In this document: piece after piece, positions 1-8,665 of the stretch
Numbering within the stretch: the stretch's first letter is position 1
Layout of the letters: each line of letters starts with the position of its first letter
The notes under the pieces: generated by a model
Seen by the model: the letters and a program-made list of their open reading frames with translations, nothing else
Databases searched by the model: none
What the model was told of the DNA's origin: nothing
Assembly: GCA_910578345.1 (NCBI GenBank)
Contig: CAJTRA010000009.1
Span: 1-64,000, forward strand
Direction of reading: 5' to 3'
Length of the DNA stretch: 64,000 nucleotides
Source: an uncultured Lachnospiraceae bacterium
GTDB taxonomy: Bacteria; Bacillota; Clostridia; Lachnospirales; Lachnospiraceae
Position numbers and translations under genes: made by a program

Positions 1-341
1 ATTTTTGAATGTCTAAGGCGATAGTTTTTGTCACTGATTGGCTGGAGATTTCTGTCTCCAGCCATCAGACGATGTATTTCTATCGATTGCTTTTCAAAAT
101 AACGGATAGAAAAAAAAGATACTATAAATATAAATGTAAATAGGAACTGAAATAATGTATAATTGGGAAAAGGCCTCATGACATTGATCACTATGCCTAC
201 AGCAGAAAAGAGAACGGTCATTATCCCGAATAAAAATACATTCATATCACAAATAAAATTAATAACATAATCCGAATATTTACTTTCTGTATAGAAAGCA
301 TGTACAAGTAGATGTTGTATTTTATTAATTGCTTTTCTCAT
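1..341 (-). CDS. Membrane protein of unknown function, C-terminus cut by window edge
   Basis: An open frame starts at ATG 341 and runs without a stop to base 1, giving 113 visible codons. It encodes two clear hydrophobic segments (about residues 35-53, FLFGIMTVLFSAVGIVINV, and about 64-77) followed by a charged tail. The start overlaps the stop of a short upstream frame as ATGA, a common form of translational coupling; no strong RBS precedes it. The only in-frame stop upstream lies seven codons before the ATG, so no other start is likely. The composition is A+T-rich compared with the rest of the window. I do not recognise the family. A perfect 9-bp inverted repeat (40-48 / 55-63) lies inside the frame. 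Confidence 0.5.
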   Translation of the reverse strand, partial: MRKAINKIQHLLVHAFYTESKYSDYVINFICDMNVFLFGIMTVLFSAVGIVINVMRPFPNYTLFQFLFTFIFIVSFFSIRYFEKQSIEIHRLMAGDRNLQPISDKNYRLRHSK

Positions 342-467
342 TCGTCTAAACCCAAATGCTTATTTCCATGATTTACTATCATGACTTTCATCCAACGGAT
401 AACTTTCTATTATCTTTCACTTCTATTTTCAAATGCTCCATCACAATGGACTCTTTAAGACATTTTA

Positions 468-599
468 TCACAAAAAACTACTTTTTACATTAATTTTTAT
501 TTGCAAATCCAAAAAAAACAGCAAATTTACCCAGATTGATCCAATGCTGCATATGCGCTCGCAGTCTTCTATCACAGCATTTCTTATTTCTATGTTCAT
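468..599 (-). pseudogene. Probable remnant of a GNAT acetyltransferase
   Basis: A 43-codon frame begins 5 bases after the methyltransferase stop and is preceded by AGGAAAG. The first 19 residues (MNIEIRNAVIEDCERICSI) resemble the opening beta-strand and helix of GNAT acetyltransferases (pattern IRxAxxEDxxxIxxI). The similarity then stops and the frame ends at a TGA in A+T-rich sequence. The 120 bases that follow hold only short broken frames. I infer a truncated gene; a functional microprotein or a chance frame is possible. Confidence 0.35.
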
Positions 600-604
600 C
601 TTTC

Positions 605-1393
605 CTATTCCTTTCTGAATATATCAAGCGTGTGGTGTGAGTATCCTATCATATCCTGCCGTTCACAGATTACAAAATGATACTTCAAATAAAGCTCATA
701 CATCCGGTCATCCATTTGCTCTACGGTCTGCCTCATATGATTTGTATAGCCATCTGAGGCAACAAAATGCAGCTGGGTAACATGAAACGCCGAACGCAGC
801 CTGTCGATATCTTCCTTCCGACATAGCTCAAAAAGATCCCATGGATTTGAGAAAGTGTCAAACGTTTCTGTGTCGAGCATACATTTTGCGATGATGTTTT
901 CTATCTCCCCCTGACCAAAGCCGTATAACAAAATACTCGCATCTCCCATACAGTATGCTGCAAAAATAACACCGCCCTTCTTCGTCACTCGGATCGCTTC
1001 TGACAAGGCCTTATGTTTATCTTCGGTTGTAAACAGATGGTACATTGGACCAAGCAGCAGCGTAATGTCATAAGTGTCACTTGCAAAAGCAGACAGATCC
1101 ATCGCGTTACCTTGCGCAATGGTCACGGATTCGCCTTCCACGGTATTTTGCCGAAAGATTTCGATATTATGCTCCACAAGTTCGACCGCATCCACCTGAT
1201 AGCCTCTTCGCGCCAAAGCATGGCTATATCGGCCTGTTGCCGCGCCGATTTCCAAGACCCTCATCCCTGGTTTAAGGTATTTATCCACATACCTCATGGT
1301 TGTGAGATATTCTACCAGCCCGTGTTTAGAGGTAAGCCGACCATTTTCGTCATACCCTTCATAATAATTTGTTAAATAATCCTTCGTTTCCAT
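605..1393 (-). CDS. Class I SAM-dependent methyltransferase
   Basis: A 262-residue protein. The glycine-rich SAM-binding motif I is seen as VLEIGAATGRY, followed by the acidic end of strand 2 (VDAVELVEHN) and motif IV-like ITLLLGPMYHLF. This is a Rossmann-fold methyltransferase of the small soluble type; the substrate cannot be read from the sequence. The ATG at 1393 is chosen because GGGAGG lies 7 bases upstream. The TAG stop is closely followed by an apparent GNAT remnant. Upstream, 1412-1480 holds a repeat and then the terminator of a 37-codon mini-gene, so this gene either has its own promoter or depends on read-through. Confidence 0.85.
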   Translation of the reverse strand: METKDYLTNYYEGYDENGRLTSKHGLVEYLTTMRYVDKYLKPGMRVLEIGAATGRYSHALARRGYQVDAVELVEHNIEIFRQNTVEGESVTIAQGNAMDLSAFASDTYDITLLLGPMYHLFTTEDKHKALSEAIRVTKKGGVIFAAYCMGDASILLYGFGQGEIENIIAKCMLDTETFDTFSNPWDLFELCRKEDIDRLRSAFHVTQLHFVASDGYTNHMRQTVEQMDDRMYELYLKYHFVICERQDMIGYSHHTLDIFRKE

Positions 1394-1411
1394 CTCAAAA
1401 CCTCCCATCAA

Positions 1412-1474
1412 AAACGTGCAAAGCTCATTTACGAGATTCGCCTTGTGAACTCGAATAAGCGAAGCAATTTCCTA
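1412..1474. repeat. Dispersed intergenic repeat, copy A
   Basis: The left part, AACGTGCAAAGCTCATTT then GAGATT, matches 17510-17537 with few changes. The right part, CGAATAAGCGAAGCAATTTCC, matches 37500-37520 (TGAATAAGCGGAGTAACTTCC) in the same orientation. All copies are intergenic. Function unknown. Confidence 0.5.
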
Positions 1475-1475
1475 C

Positions 1476-1521
1476 AAAATAAAAAACAGTGCAGGCTAAG
1501 ATTCTCTCATAGCTTGCACTG
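1476..1521 (-). terminator. Rho-independent terminator of the 37-codon mini-gene
   Basis: On the minus strand the stem CAGTGCA (1521-1515) pairs with TGCACTG (1493-1487). An inner GCTA/TAGC pairing extends it, and it is followed by TTTTTTATTTTG. It lies 30 bases after the mini-gene stop and separates it from the methyltransferase. Confidence 0.8.
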
Positions 1522-1550
1522 CACCTCACTTAATCGGATCAAAAAACGCT

Positions 1551-1664
1551 CTAACGACTTGAATAAGGATATCGCAATGTAAGCCCGTTGTTCTGCCAAT
1601 CATAAGCCGGAACCGCGGACTGCGTAAAAGCTGCATTACAAAAACAGTCTCTATGATGCAACAT
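1551..1664 (-). CDS. 37-residue mini-gene of unknown function
   Basis: The frame has ATG at 1664 and TAG at 1551. AGGAGG lies 8 bases before the ATG, a consensus promoter lies about 28 bases upstream, and a strong terminator follows. The peptide contains CFC near residue 7, a TQSAVPAYDW centre and an LTLRYPYSSR tail; it has no membrane segment or signal peptide. It does not look like an amino-acid-biosynthesis leader, having no run of one codon. It could be an expressed microprotein, a modified-peptide precursor, or an attenuator peptide for the downstream methyltransferase. Expression seems well supported by the surrounding signals; function is unknown. Confidence 0.55.
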   Translation of the reverse strand: MLHHRDCFCNAAFTQSAVPAYDWQNNGLTLRYPYSSR

Positions 1665-1691
1665 TGCTCTACCTCCTAAAGAATTTTGTTC

Positions 1692-1720
1692 ATTATATTC
1701 CCCGGACGCCCAGATGTCAA
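1692..1720 (-). promoter_or_regulatory. Perfect sigma-A consensus promoter of the mini-gene
   Basis: Minus-strand TTGACA (1720-1715), a 17-base spacer, then TATAAT (1697-1692). Both hexamers and the spacing are the exact consensus, predicting strong transcription of the 37-codon frame. Confidence 0.85.
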
Positions 1721-1767
1721 GCCTCTTTTCGTCCCACTAAACCCCCACTAAAACCACAAAGCCTGTA

Positions 1768-2376
1768 TCATATTCTCATCGCCGCCCGAAAATGGCTCAT
1801 CGGCGATCCGCTCCCTGCGCTTTGTTTCCCCTCCATGAAATCCCAATATGCTCCCATACTGTACTGATAATACACCGCTAATCTTTTCTGGCCCAGCAGT
1901 CTCATATCGTTGATCTGCTTTTTAAATAACTCCATGAAATCTGCCCTGTCATGCAGCCCCATATCGCCGGTTCCCGGAGGAAGTGAAGTAAGTCCTCCAT
2001 TCTTCTCCACACCCAGATACGCCTCCAGGGCGCGCATCTCCACGACCGTTGCACATTTCGGATTTATCTTGTTGATCTGTATCGTCTGTTCAAATTCGTC
2101 GCCGTTCTCATCAACACCTTTTGCAAGCACTGTCGGATTGTCTTCTGTTGAGCCTTCCGCATATTTAATGTAAAAAGACAATCCTGTTCCATTACCGCCA
2201 GAATACAGCATGTCATCCGTTTTCAGGTACACGATATGCCTATTTGGTCTTGCTTTCATCCCTTGCTCTGCCTGTCTGGCAAAACTCTTTTCCGCCGTAT
2301 CAGGCTGTCGATTTCTGATTCCGTATCCTGCAGGCTGGCAGCTATAGCTGATTGATCCTATTCCGTTAATGCCCAT
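1768..2376 (-). CDS. Conserved-looking protein of unknown function
   Basis: A 202-residue soluble protein. The ATG at 2376 (MGINGIGSISYS) is chosen over an upstream frame start because GGAGGG lies 9 bases before it. The N-terminus is Gly/Ser/Tyr-rich, the middle reads like a beta-rich segment (HIVYLKTDDMLYSGGNGTGLSFYIKY begins near residue 48, shown only in part by these motifs), and the C-terminal third is helical with FMELFKKQINDM. I see no signal peptide, transmembrane segment or catalytic motif I can name. It follows ppk on the same strand after about 110 bases and may be the last gene of that operon. Function unknown. Confidence 0.6.
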   Translation of the reverse strand: MGINGIGSISYSCQPAGYGIRNRQPDTAEKSFARQAEQGMKARPNRHIVYLKTDDMLYSGGNGTGLSFYIKYAEGSTEDNPTVLAKGVDENGDEFEQTIQINKINPKCATVVEMRALEAYLGVEKNGGLTSLPPGTGDMGLHDRADFMELFKKQINDMRLLGQKRLAVYYQYSMGAYWDFMEGKQSAGSGSPMSHFRAAMRI

Positions 2377-2487
2377 TTTCCAATCCCTCCATCTTTGAAA
2401 ATCTACAGCATCCTCCCTCATCTGCTAATAATACGAACGGCCTTATAAAAAAGTTTCATTTTTATGGTTTTTTCCTGATTCCTCCTG

Positions 2488-4614
2488 CTACTCCTCCACT
2501 TCCTCATGATGCATTTCCGGAATAAACACTCTCTTATCCCCCAATTCTTTCTCTGCTTTCGCCGCTTTCTTCGCCTCATGGCAGAAATGCATCTGTGCGT
2601 TGAAAGTCTCTTTCCCCCGCAGATCCATTTTCTCATAAGTGCCATTGGGCTGTAAGAGCGACGCTTTCACCGTATCCCGCATCTGACAATCCAGAATGTC
2701 ATGCAGCTTCTCCTGTAACTGCGGTTTTTCCACCGGGAAAAGGATTTCAACCCGGCGATCTAAATTCCTCGGCATCCAATCTGCGCTGGCGCAGTAATAT
2801 TCCGGTTTGCCGTCATTCTCGAAGTAAAAGATTCTTGCATGTTCCAGATAATTGCCTACAATCGAACGCACAGTGATATTCTCGCTGACCCCTGGGATTC
2901 CCACCCTGAGACAGCAGATCCCGCGGATGATCAAGTCGATCTTCACACCTGCTGCGCTGGCCGCATACAGTGCTTCGATGATCGCCTTATCACACAGGGA
3001 ATTCATCTTCGCGATGATATGTGCTTCTCTCCCCTGTTCCGCATAAGTCTTCTCTCTGTCGATCAGGCGCAGGAACCTGTCTTTCAGCCAGAGAGGAGCT
3101 AAAGACAGCTTATTCCAGCTTCTCGGCTCGGAATAGCCTGAAAGCATATTGAATACCGCAGTCGCATCCTCCCCGATCGCCTCCGAACAGGTGAAAAGCC
3201 CTACATCTGTATACAGCTTTGCCGTAGAGTCATTATAGTTTCCCGTTCCGAGATGTACGTACCGGCGAATGCCGTTTTCTTCCCGGCGGACCACCAATGT
3301 AATCTTGCTGTGGGTCTTTAATCCTACCAGTCCATAGATCACATGGCATCCTGCTTTCTCCAGTTTCTTCGCCCAAACAATATTGTTTTCCTCGTCAAAC
3401 CTGGCTTTTAACTCAACCAGAACAGACACCTGCTTGCCATTCTCCGCCGCCTGTTCTAACGCTGCAATAATGGGAGAATTACCGCTGACCCGGTAAAGCG
3501 TCTGCTTGATCGCCAGTACGTCCGGGTCCTTGGCTGCCTGTCTGACAAACCGTACCACCGGCTCAAAGGTCTGGTACGGATGATGCATCAGGATATCTCC
3601 CTCTCTGATCTTTGCAAACACATCCGCCTCTTCCGGCAGTTCCGGCACCGGCTGCGGCCTGGCATAGCTGTTCTCCTTCAGATGGTCAAATCCCTTCATG
3701 CCATACATTTTCATCAGGAAAGTCAGATCCAGGGGACCATTGATCGAATAGATATCTTCCTTCTCGATCGCCAGCTCATTCTGGATCAGCTTTAACAGTT
3801 TCTTATCAATACCATCCTCTACCTCCAAGCGGATGACCTGTCCCCACTTTCTCTTCTTGAGCTGTTTCTCGATCTCCTGGAGCAGATCTTCTGCCCCTTC
3901 TTCCTCAATCCCAAGATCTGCATTCCGCATGATGCGGAAAGGATAGGAACAGATAATATCATAATTCAAAAACAGCTTCTGGATGTTGCGCTCGATCACT
4001 TCTTCCAGAAGAATAACGCGTTTCTCTTTACCACTGGCGATCGGGACAATGCGGGACAGGACACTCGGCACCTGCACCATGACAAACTCTGTCTCTCCCT
4101 CCCCGCTCTTCTTCTTCACCAGCGCGCCCAGGTTCAGGGATTTATTGCGGATCAGCGGAAAAGGTCTGGACGAATCCACTGCCATCGGCGTCAGCACCGG
4201 ATAGACATTGTCCGCAAAATACCGGTCCACATAGGCAGCGTCTTCTTTCTCCAGATCTTCATGGTGCCTGATCACATGGAGCCCCTCCTCTAAAAGCCGC
4301 GGCAGCAGAGAGCGGTTATAGACAGAATACTGTTGTTCCACCAGCTTGTGTGTCTCTTCATTTACATGCGAAAGCTGTACATCCACCGTCATACCGGCGA
4401 TATCCTTCTTCTTATATCCTGCATGTACCATATCCTTCAGGGAAGCCACTCTCACCATGAAAAACTCATCCAGATTAGAGGCGGTAATACTTAAGAATTT
4501 CAGTCGTTCAAAAAGAGGATTTTTCTTATCTTTCGCCTCACTCAATACTCTCTTATTAAAAAGCAGCCAGCTCAATTCCCTGTTTGTATAAAACTCATCC
4601 CTTGAAAAGTCCAT
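2488..4614 (-). CDS. ppk: Polyphosphate kinase 1
   Basis: A 708-residue PPK1 that makes polyphosphate reversibly from ATP. The N-terminal domain starts NRELSWLLFN and the signature ASNLDEFFMVRVASL follows; the core has DVLAIKQTLYR. The His of KTHSK is residue 435 when counted from the chosen start, the same number as the autophosphorylated His435 of E. coli PPK. HLGTGNYND follows. The ATG at 4614 has GGGGGA 6 bases upstream; the frame extends 16 codons further but without a better start. It lies 75 bases after ppx on the same strand, so synthesis and degradation of polyphosphate are probably co-expressed. Confidence 0.95.
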   Translation of the reverse strand: MDFSRDEFYTNRELSWLLFNKRVLSEAKDKKNPLFERLKFLSITASNLDEFFMVRVASLKDMVHAGYKKKDIAGMTVDVQLSHVNEETHKLVEQQYSVYNRSLLPRLLEEGLHVIRHHEDLEKEDAAYVDRYFADNVYPVLTPMAVDSSRPFPLIRNKSLNLGALVKKKSGEGETEFVMVQVPSVLSRIVPIASGKEKRVILLEEVIERNIQKLFLNYDIICSYPFRIMRNADLGIEEEGAEDLLQEIEKQLKKRKWGQVIRLEVEDGIDKKLLKLIQNELAIEKEDIYSINGPLDLTFLMKMYGMKGFDHLKENSYARPQPVPELPEEADVFAKIREGDILMHHPYQTFEPVVRFVRQAAKDPDVLAIKQTLYRVSGNSPIIAALEQAAENGKQVSVLVELKARFDEENNIVWAKKLEKAGCHVIYGLVGLKTHSKITLVVRREENGIRRYVHLGTGNYNDSTAKLYTDVGLFTCSEAIGEDATAVFNMLSGYSEPRSWNKLSLAPLWLKDRFLRLIDREKTYAEQGREAHIIAKMNSLCDKAIIEALYAASAAGVKIDLIIRGICCLRVGIPGVSENITVRSIVGNYLEHARIFYFENDGKPEYYCASADWMPRNLDRRVEILFPVEKPQLQEKLHDILDCQMRDTVKASLLQPNGTYEKMDLRGKETFNAQMHFCHEAKKAAKAEKELGDKRVFIPEMHHEEVEE

Positions 4615-4689
4615 TTTTATTCCCCCGTTCCACTCATTACAGTCATATCTATCACGATCCACATCTTAACCCCATGCACATCACAAGTT

Positions 4690-6219
4690 CTAACCTCTTT
4701 GTCTGATCACCGGCCGCACACTGAAGACTTCCTCGAAGAAATGCGCCCTTCTTGCAAGCAGCCCCTTTTCCAGGGTAATATCCTGGGAAGAATCCACAGT
4801 AATGATCAGCTTCTCCTCTTTTAGCGTCGTCTTCACATTCTTGAACTTCTGTTTATGGCTTCTATCCAGTCCGTTGGCTACCCGCAGGATTGCCGTCAAT
4901 TTGGCAATGGTCAGATAATCCCTGCTGTTTACCGTATGATCCTGCCCCATCAGATCATAATAGTCAAATTCCAGATGATTATATTTGACCACATTCGCCA
5001 CGATCTCCCGTTCCACATGAGAAAGGCCGATGATCTCCGTGGACATGATGATATGGTAGGAGCATTCCCCCAGATTGACCAGGCTGATATACTTACCACA
5101 GTCATGCAGAAGCGTGGCAATCCGCAGTAGCAGCCTCTCCCGCCTGCCCAGACCGTGCACTTTCTTCATACTGTCATAGATGGTCAGCGCAATCTGCTCC
5201 AGCGTCTCGCCTCTCCGCCTGCTGCCCATATAGCGTTTGCTGATATTCTGGGCACAGGCTACAATATCCTGTTCAAAATCATGGTTTGCTTTCAGGATCT
5301 TATTCTTTTCTCCATATTCATAGGCAATACCGTCGCAAAGACTAACGCCCGGCGCCCAGATCAACTTCGCATCCATCACCTTAGTGATCCGATTGAGCAA
5401 CACGCCGGAGATAAACAACAGCGGTACGTTTTCTTCCGGTATGTCCAAAAGCCGCGCTGCTTCCTGAACCGTGGTGACACGGATACGCTCTAAGAAACTG
5501 TCCATCGCCGCCGCCTCGATGCTGCTTTGCTCTAATCCCGCCACATTCTTACCCACCACTGCAGAGATATAATCATCCACCACGATGATATTCTCGATGG
5601 CACGGTCCTTCAAATATAATTTCTTAAAGACCGCAAGCTGGGAACTGATGATCTCGTCTAACATATTCTCATTCTGCTCCGGACGGATATTCAGCTTGTT
5701 AAGCTGCTCCTGCAGACGCAGTACACCCAGACGCAGATTCTGCGTCGTCACCAGTGTATCCTTATCAAACAGAGAGATCTGGATGCTCCCGCCGCCAATA
5801 TCCACAATGGCGGTGCCCTTCTCTATGATCCTGTTAAAGGCGTCCCCTTTCGACGCTATGGATTTATAATCCAGAAAGCGCTGTTCTGAATTGCTGATGC
5901 ACTCTATTGTGATCCCTGTCCGCTGTGCAATCTGATCTAAGATGATCATCCGGTTATCCATCTCCCGGATCGCACTGGTGCCATAAGCGGTGTAATCATC
6001 CACCCGGTATCCCTTCATGATCTCACTGTAATCCCGCAGCACCCGGCATAATTCATCTACTCTCTCGTTGCTGATCTTACCGTTGGCATAAGTGTCCGTG
6101 CCCAGATCGATCCGATGCCTGATATGATCGATCTCGCGGATCCCGTTCTTCGAGGAAATCTCGAAGATCTTCATGGCCAGCTCATACGACCCTACATCTA
6201 TCGCCGCAAATGTTTTCAT
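4690..6219 (-). CDS. ppx: Exopolyphosphatase / pppGpp phosphohydrolase (Ppx/GppA) with HD domain
   Basis: A 509-residue protein of the ASKHA fold: phosphate-1 motif AAIDVGSYELAMKI at the N-terminus and phosphate-2 motif VDIGGGSIQISL near residue 140. The C-terminal half holds an HD hydrolase-like region (RIATLLHDCGKYIS), as in long bacterial Ppx enzymes. The family removes terminal phosphate from polyphosphate and in some members acts on pppGpp. The start has GGAAGGG 8 bases upstream. It follows the DUF815 ATPase by 13 bases and precedes ppk, so the three are likely one transcript. Confidence 0.92.
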   Translation of the reverse strand: MKTFAAIDVGSYELAMKIFEISSKNGIREIDHIRHRIDLGTDTYANGKISNERVDELCRVLRDYSEIMKGYRVDDYTAYGTSAIREMDNRMIILDQIAQRTGITIECISNSEQRFLDYKSIASKGDAFNRIIEKGTAIVDIGGGSIQISLFDKDTLVTTQNLRLGVLRLQEQLNKLNIRPEQNENMLDEIISSQLAVFKKLYLKDRAIENIIVVDDYISAVVGKNVAGLEQSSIEAAAMDSFLERIRVTTVQEAARLLDIPEENVPLLFISGVLLNRITKVMDAKLIWAPGVSLCDGIAYEYGEKNKILKANHDFEQDIVACAQNISKRYMGSRRRGETLEQIALTIYDSMKKVHGLGRRERLLLRIATLLHDCGKYISLVNLGECSYHIIMSTEIIGLSHVEREIVANVVKYNHLEFDYYDLMGQDHTVNSRDYLTIAKLTAILRVANGLDRSHKQKFKNVKTTLKEEKLIITVDSSQDITLEKGLLARRAHFFEEVFSVRPVIRQRG

Positions 6220-6232
6220 GTCAGTCCCTTCC

Positions 6233-7525
6233 TTATCCTATATTCTCTTTACTGCCCCTCAGATGATCGATAAACTGCTGCGCCGTCCGCCCCGACAACC
6301 CGCCATGAGAAAGCTCCCACTTTCCGGCTTCTGCAAGCAGCTTCTCCTCTTCCATCTCAACGCCGTACCGCGCCGCAAGTCCCTTAACAATCTCCTGGAA
6401 CTGCTTTTGATCCGGTCCGCTAAAGAAGATCGTCACCCCGAACCGGTAGACTAACGACAGTTTCTCCTGCACCGTATCGCTGGCATGCATCTGATCTCTT
6501 CTGCCCTCCTTATCGCTGAAATTCTCCCGGATCAGGTGTCTTCTGTTGGACGTCGCATAGATCAGTACATTGTCCGGCTTCTTCTCCAGACCGCCTTCGA
6601 TCACGGCTTTAAGATATTTGTACTCCGTCTCAAACTCCTCAAAGCTTAAATCGTCCATGTAGATGATAAACTTATAATTCCGGTTCTTCACCTGCGCGAT
6701 CACATCGTTAAGATCATGGAACTGATGTTTATAGATCTCGATGATCCGTAGTCCTCTGTCATAATATTCGTTGGCAATGGCCTTAATGCTGGTGGATTTT
6801 CCCGTCCCCGCATCACCGAACAGCAGACAGTTGTTCGCTTTCCTACCTGCCACGAAAGCCTCCGTATTCTCTGTCAGTTTCTTCTTCGGAATCTCATAAC
6901 CAATCAGATCATCCAACTGCACATGCGAAATATTCCTGATCGGCATGATCTGCGTACCCTTCTTCGTATGCTCCACACGGAACGCCTTATGCAGTCCTAA
7001 TTTCCCTACCCCATAATCCCGGTAAAATTCCGTCAGCACGTCTTTCATCTCCTCTGCACCAGCCGCTTCCGCCAACTGCTGAGCCAGAAGACAGATGCGG
7101 TCCCTGATCCTTGTACTGTATATTCTGCTGACGCGGGGCGCTCCTTCATAGTGGATGATCGAACGAAATTCCGGCGCTTTCAGCACTTCCATCATTTCCG
7201 TATGATCATAGGCAAAGAATTCCTTAAAGATCGCAATATCGTGCAGCACAAACTGATTGATGCTGCCCTCCACCTGCCCTCTGATCTCGCAGGCAAGGCT
7301 GTAGCTGTTCTCATTGTTGACCAGAAGGTCTGTCAGATAGCAATGCCACAGATTGCCATGAAACCCATTCATCGCCGCCCGCTCTAAAAGCCCGTGCATA
7401 CATTCATAGAATAACGGCCTCGCTTGGCCGTCCCCGGAACGGTAGTGCTCCATCAGCCAGACCATATCCTTCAGGATCTGTCCATCCTCAAGTTCTTTAT
7501 AAACAATCAGTTCTTCTTCCCGCAT
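6233..7525 (-). CDS. DUF815-family P-loop ATPase
   Basis: A 430-residue protein with Walker A GDAGTGKS at residues 237-244, Walker B FIIYMDD at about 286-292 and sensor-like YATSNRRHL near 323-331, which together fit the DUF815 AAA+ family. The first 190 residues are helical and unassigned. RBS AGGAGGAGG lies just upstream. It sits 12 bases after pheA and 13 before ppx. The family is widespread but without an established biochemical role; the neighbourhood suggests, without proving, a link to polyphosphate metabolism. Confidence 0.88.
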   Translation of the reverse strand: MREEELIVYKELEDGQILKDMVWLMEHYRSGDGQARPLFYECMHGLLERAAMNGFHGNLWHCYLTDLLVNNENSYSLACEIRGQVEGSINQFVLHDIAIFKEFFAYDHTEMMEVLKAPEFRSIIHYEGAPRVSRIYSTRIRDRICLLAQQLAEAAGAEEMKDVLTEFYRDYGVGKLGLHKAFRVEHTKKGTQIMPIRNISHVQLDDLIGYEIPKKKLTENTEAFVAGRKANNCLLFGDAGTGKSTSIKAIANEYYDRGLRIIEIYKHQFHDLNDVIAQVKNRNYKFIIYMDDLSFEEFETEYKYLKAVIEGGLEKKPDNVLIYATSNRRHLIRENFSDKEGRRDQMHASDTVQEKLSLVYRFGVTIFFSGPDQKQFQEIVKGLAARYGVEMEEEKLLAEAGKWELSHGGLSGRTAQQFIDHLRGSKENIG

Positions 7526-7537
7526 CCTAACCTCCTC

Positions 7538-8665
7538 CTAGTAATTCCCCAGTATCTTCATGCTCCGCGCCTCTTCTCTGAGTCCGCGAAGCGCATTCTT
7601 CACCGCGCTGTCCTCTAGATTGCCCTCGAAATCAATGAAAAAACGGTACTCCCAGTTCCGCTCCTCGATCGGACGGCTCTCGATCTTACACATATTGAGA
7701 TTATTGTAGATAAAATGAGACAGGATCCTGTACAAAGAACCGCTCTCGTGCGATACCTCCAGGCAGAGGCTCACCTTCGACGCATCCTTCTGAAAAATCT
7801 TCTGGTTCGTCACAATGATGAAGCGCGTAGAATTACTGTCAGACTGATTGACGCCCCTCTCCAAAATATCCAGCCCATAGATCTTCGCCGCCTGCTCACT
7901 GGCGATCGCCGCCTGGCTCATATCCCCCTCCTCGATCACCTTACGTGCCGCAAACGCATTATTCTGCATACTGATCTGCCGCCAGTTCTCGTGGGCATTT
8001 AAATAACGTGCGCTCTGCATCAATGACTGGGGATGTGAATAGACTGTCCGGATCTGGTCTATCGTTGCACCAGGCATCCCCAACAAACAATGCTCTATTC
8101 TGATGATCTGTTCCCCTACAATATAGTTCTCGAACTCCACCAGAAGATCATAGATCTCGCTGACGATCCCCGCTGTAGAGTTCTCGATGGGCAGTACTGC
8201 AAACTCCGCGCTGCCCTCCTCGATCGCACACATGGCGTCCCGGAATGTGTCCACATGGAAACAATTCACATCCTCTCCGAAATACTTCATCATAGCCATC
8301 TGAGAATAAGCACCCTCCGCCCCCTGAAAGACCACTCTGGCTTTCCTGACATCAAGCTGCTCTACTCCGATAAAGGGCAGTCTCCCTCCCACGCCCTCTG
8401 CTGTCAGCTTATTATACTGCAGTTTACGGCTCATCGACATGATCTGCTCAAACAATTCCTGCACTCCATGTGCATTAAACTCATTATGTGTCAGTGCACG
8501 CACCCTGCGCAGCTTCTCTTCCTCTCTGGTCTTATCCAGCACCTTCCTGCCTGTCGCAATCTTATATTCCGCAACCTGGGAACACAGTTCCATGCGTTCC
8601 TCGTACAGCGCAACGATCTGTTCGTCCAGCCCATCCAGCCTCTTCCGCAGCTCTAATAAATCCAT
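7538..8665 (-). CDS. pheA: Bifunctional chorismate mutase / prephenate dehydratase (P-protein)
   Basis: A 375-residue enzyme for the two steps from chorismate to phenylpyruvate in phenylalanine synthesis. An AroQ-type chorismate mutase occupies about residues 1-90 (LRKRLDGLDEQIVALYEER). Prephenate dehydratase follows, opening VVFQGAEGAYSQ and carrying the catalytic TRF motif (NSTRFIIV). The C-terminal ACT domain has GSLYRIL and ESRP, the usual feedback site for phenylalanine. The ATG at 8665 is preceded by GGAGG at 8 bases; an upstream extension of 16 codons is less likely. It is the first gene of the operon that continues into DUF815, ppx and ppk. Confidence 0.95.
   Translation of the reverse strand: MDLLELRKRLDGLDEQIVALYEERMELCSQVAEYKIATGRKVLDKTREEEKLRRVRALTHNEFNAHGVQELFEQIMSMSRKLQYNKLTAEGVGGRLPFIGVEQLDVRKARVVFQGAEGAYSQMAMMKYFGEDVNCFHVDTFRDAMCAIEEGSAEFAVLPIENSTAGIVSEIYDLLVEFENYIVGEQIIRIEHCLLGMPGATIDQIRTVYSHPQSLMQSARYLNAHENWRQISMQNNAFAARKVIEEGDMSQAAIASEQAAKIYGLDILERGVNQSDSNSTRFIIVTNQKIFQKDASKVSLCLEVSHESGSLYRILSHFIYNNLNMCKIESRPIEERNWEYRFFIDFEGNLEDSAVKNALRGLREEARSMKILGNY

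Noticed and set aside
40..63. Perfect 9-bp inverted repeat read as a terminator at the left edge
   Set aside because: No T run on either strand, and it lies inside an open reading frame.
433..618. Plus-strand frame of 61 codons near the left end
   Set aside because: A+T-rich chance frame without RBS, overlapping the methyltransferase 3' end.
1664..1867. Plus-strand frame of 67 codons
   Set aside because: It overlaps the mini-gene promoter in antisense and has no RBS.
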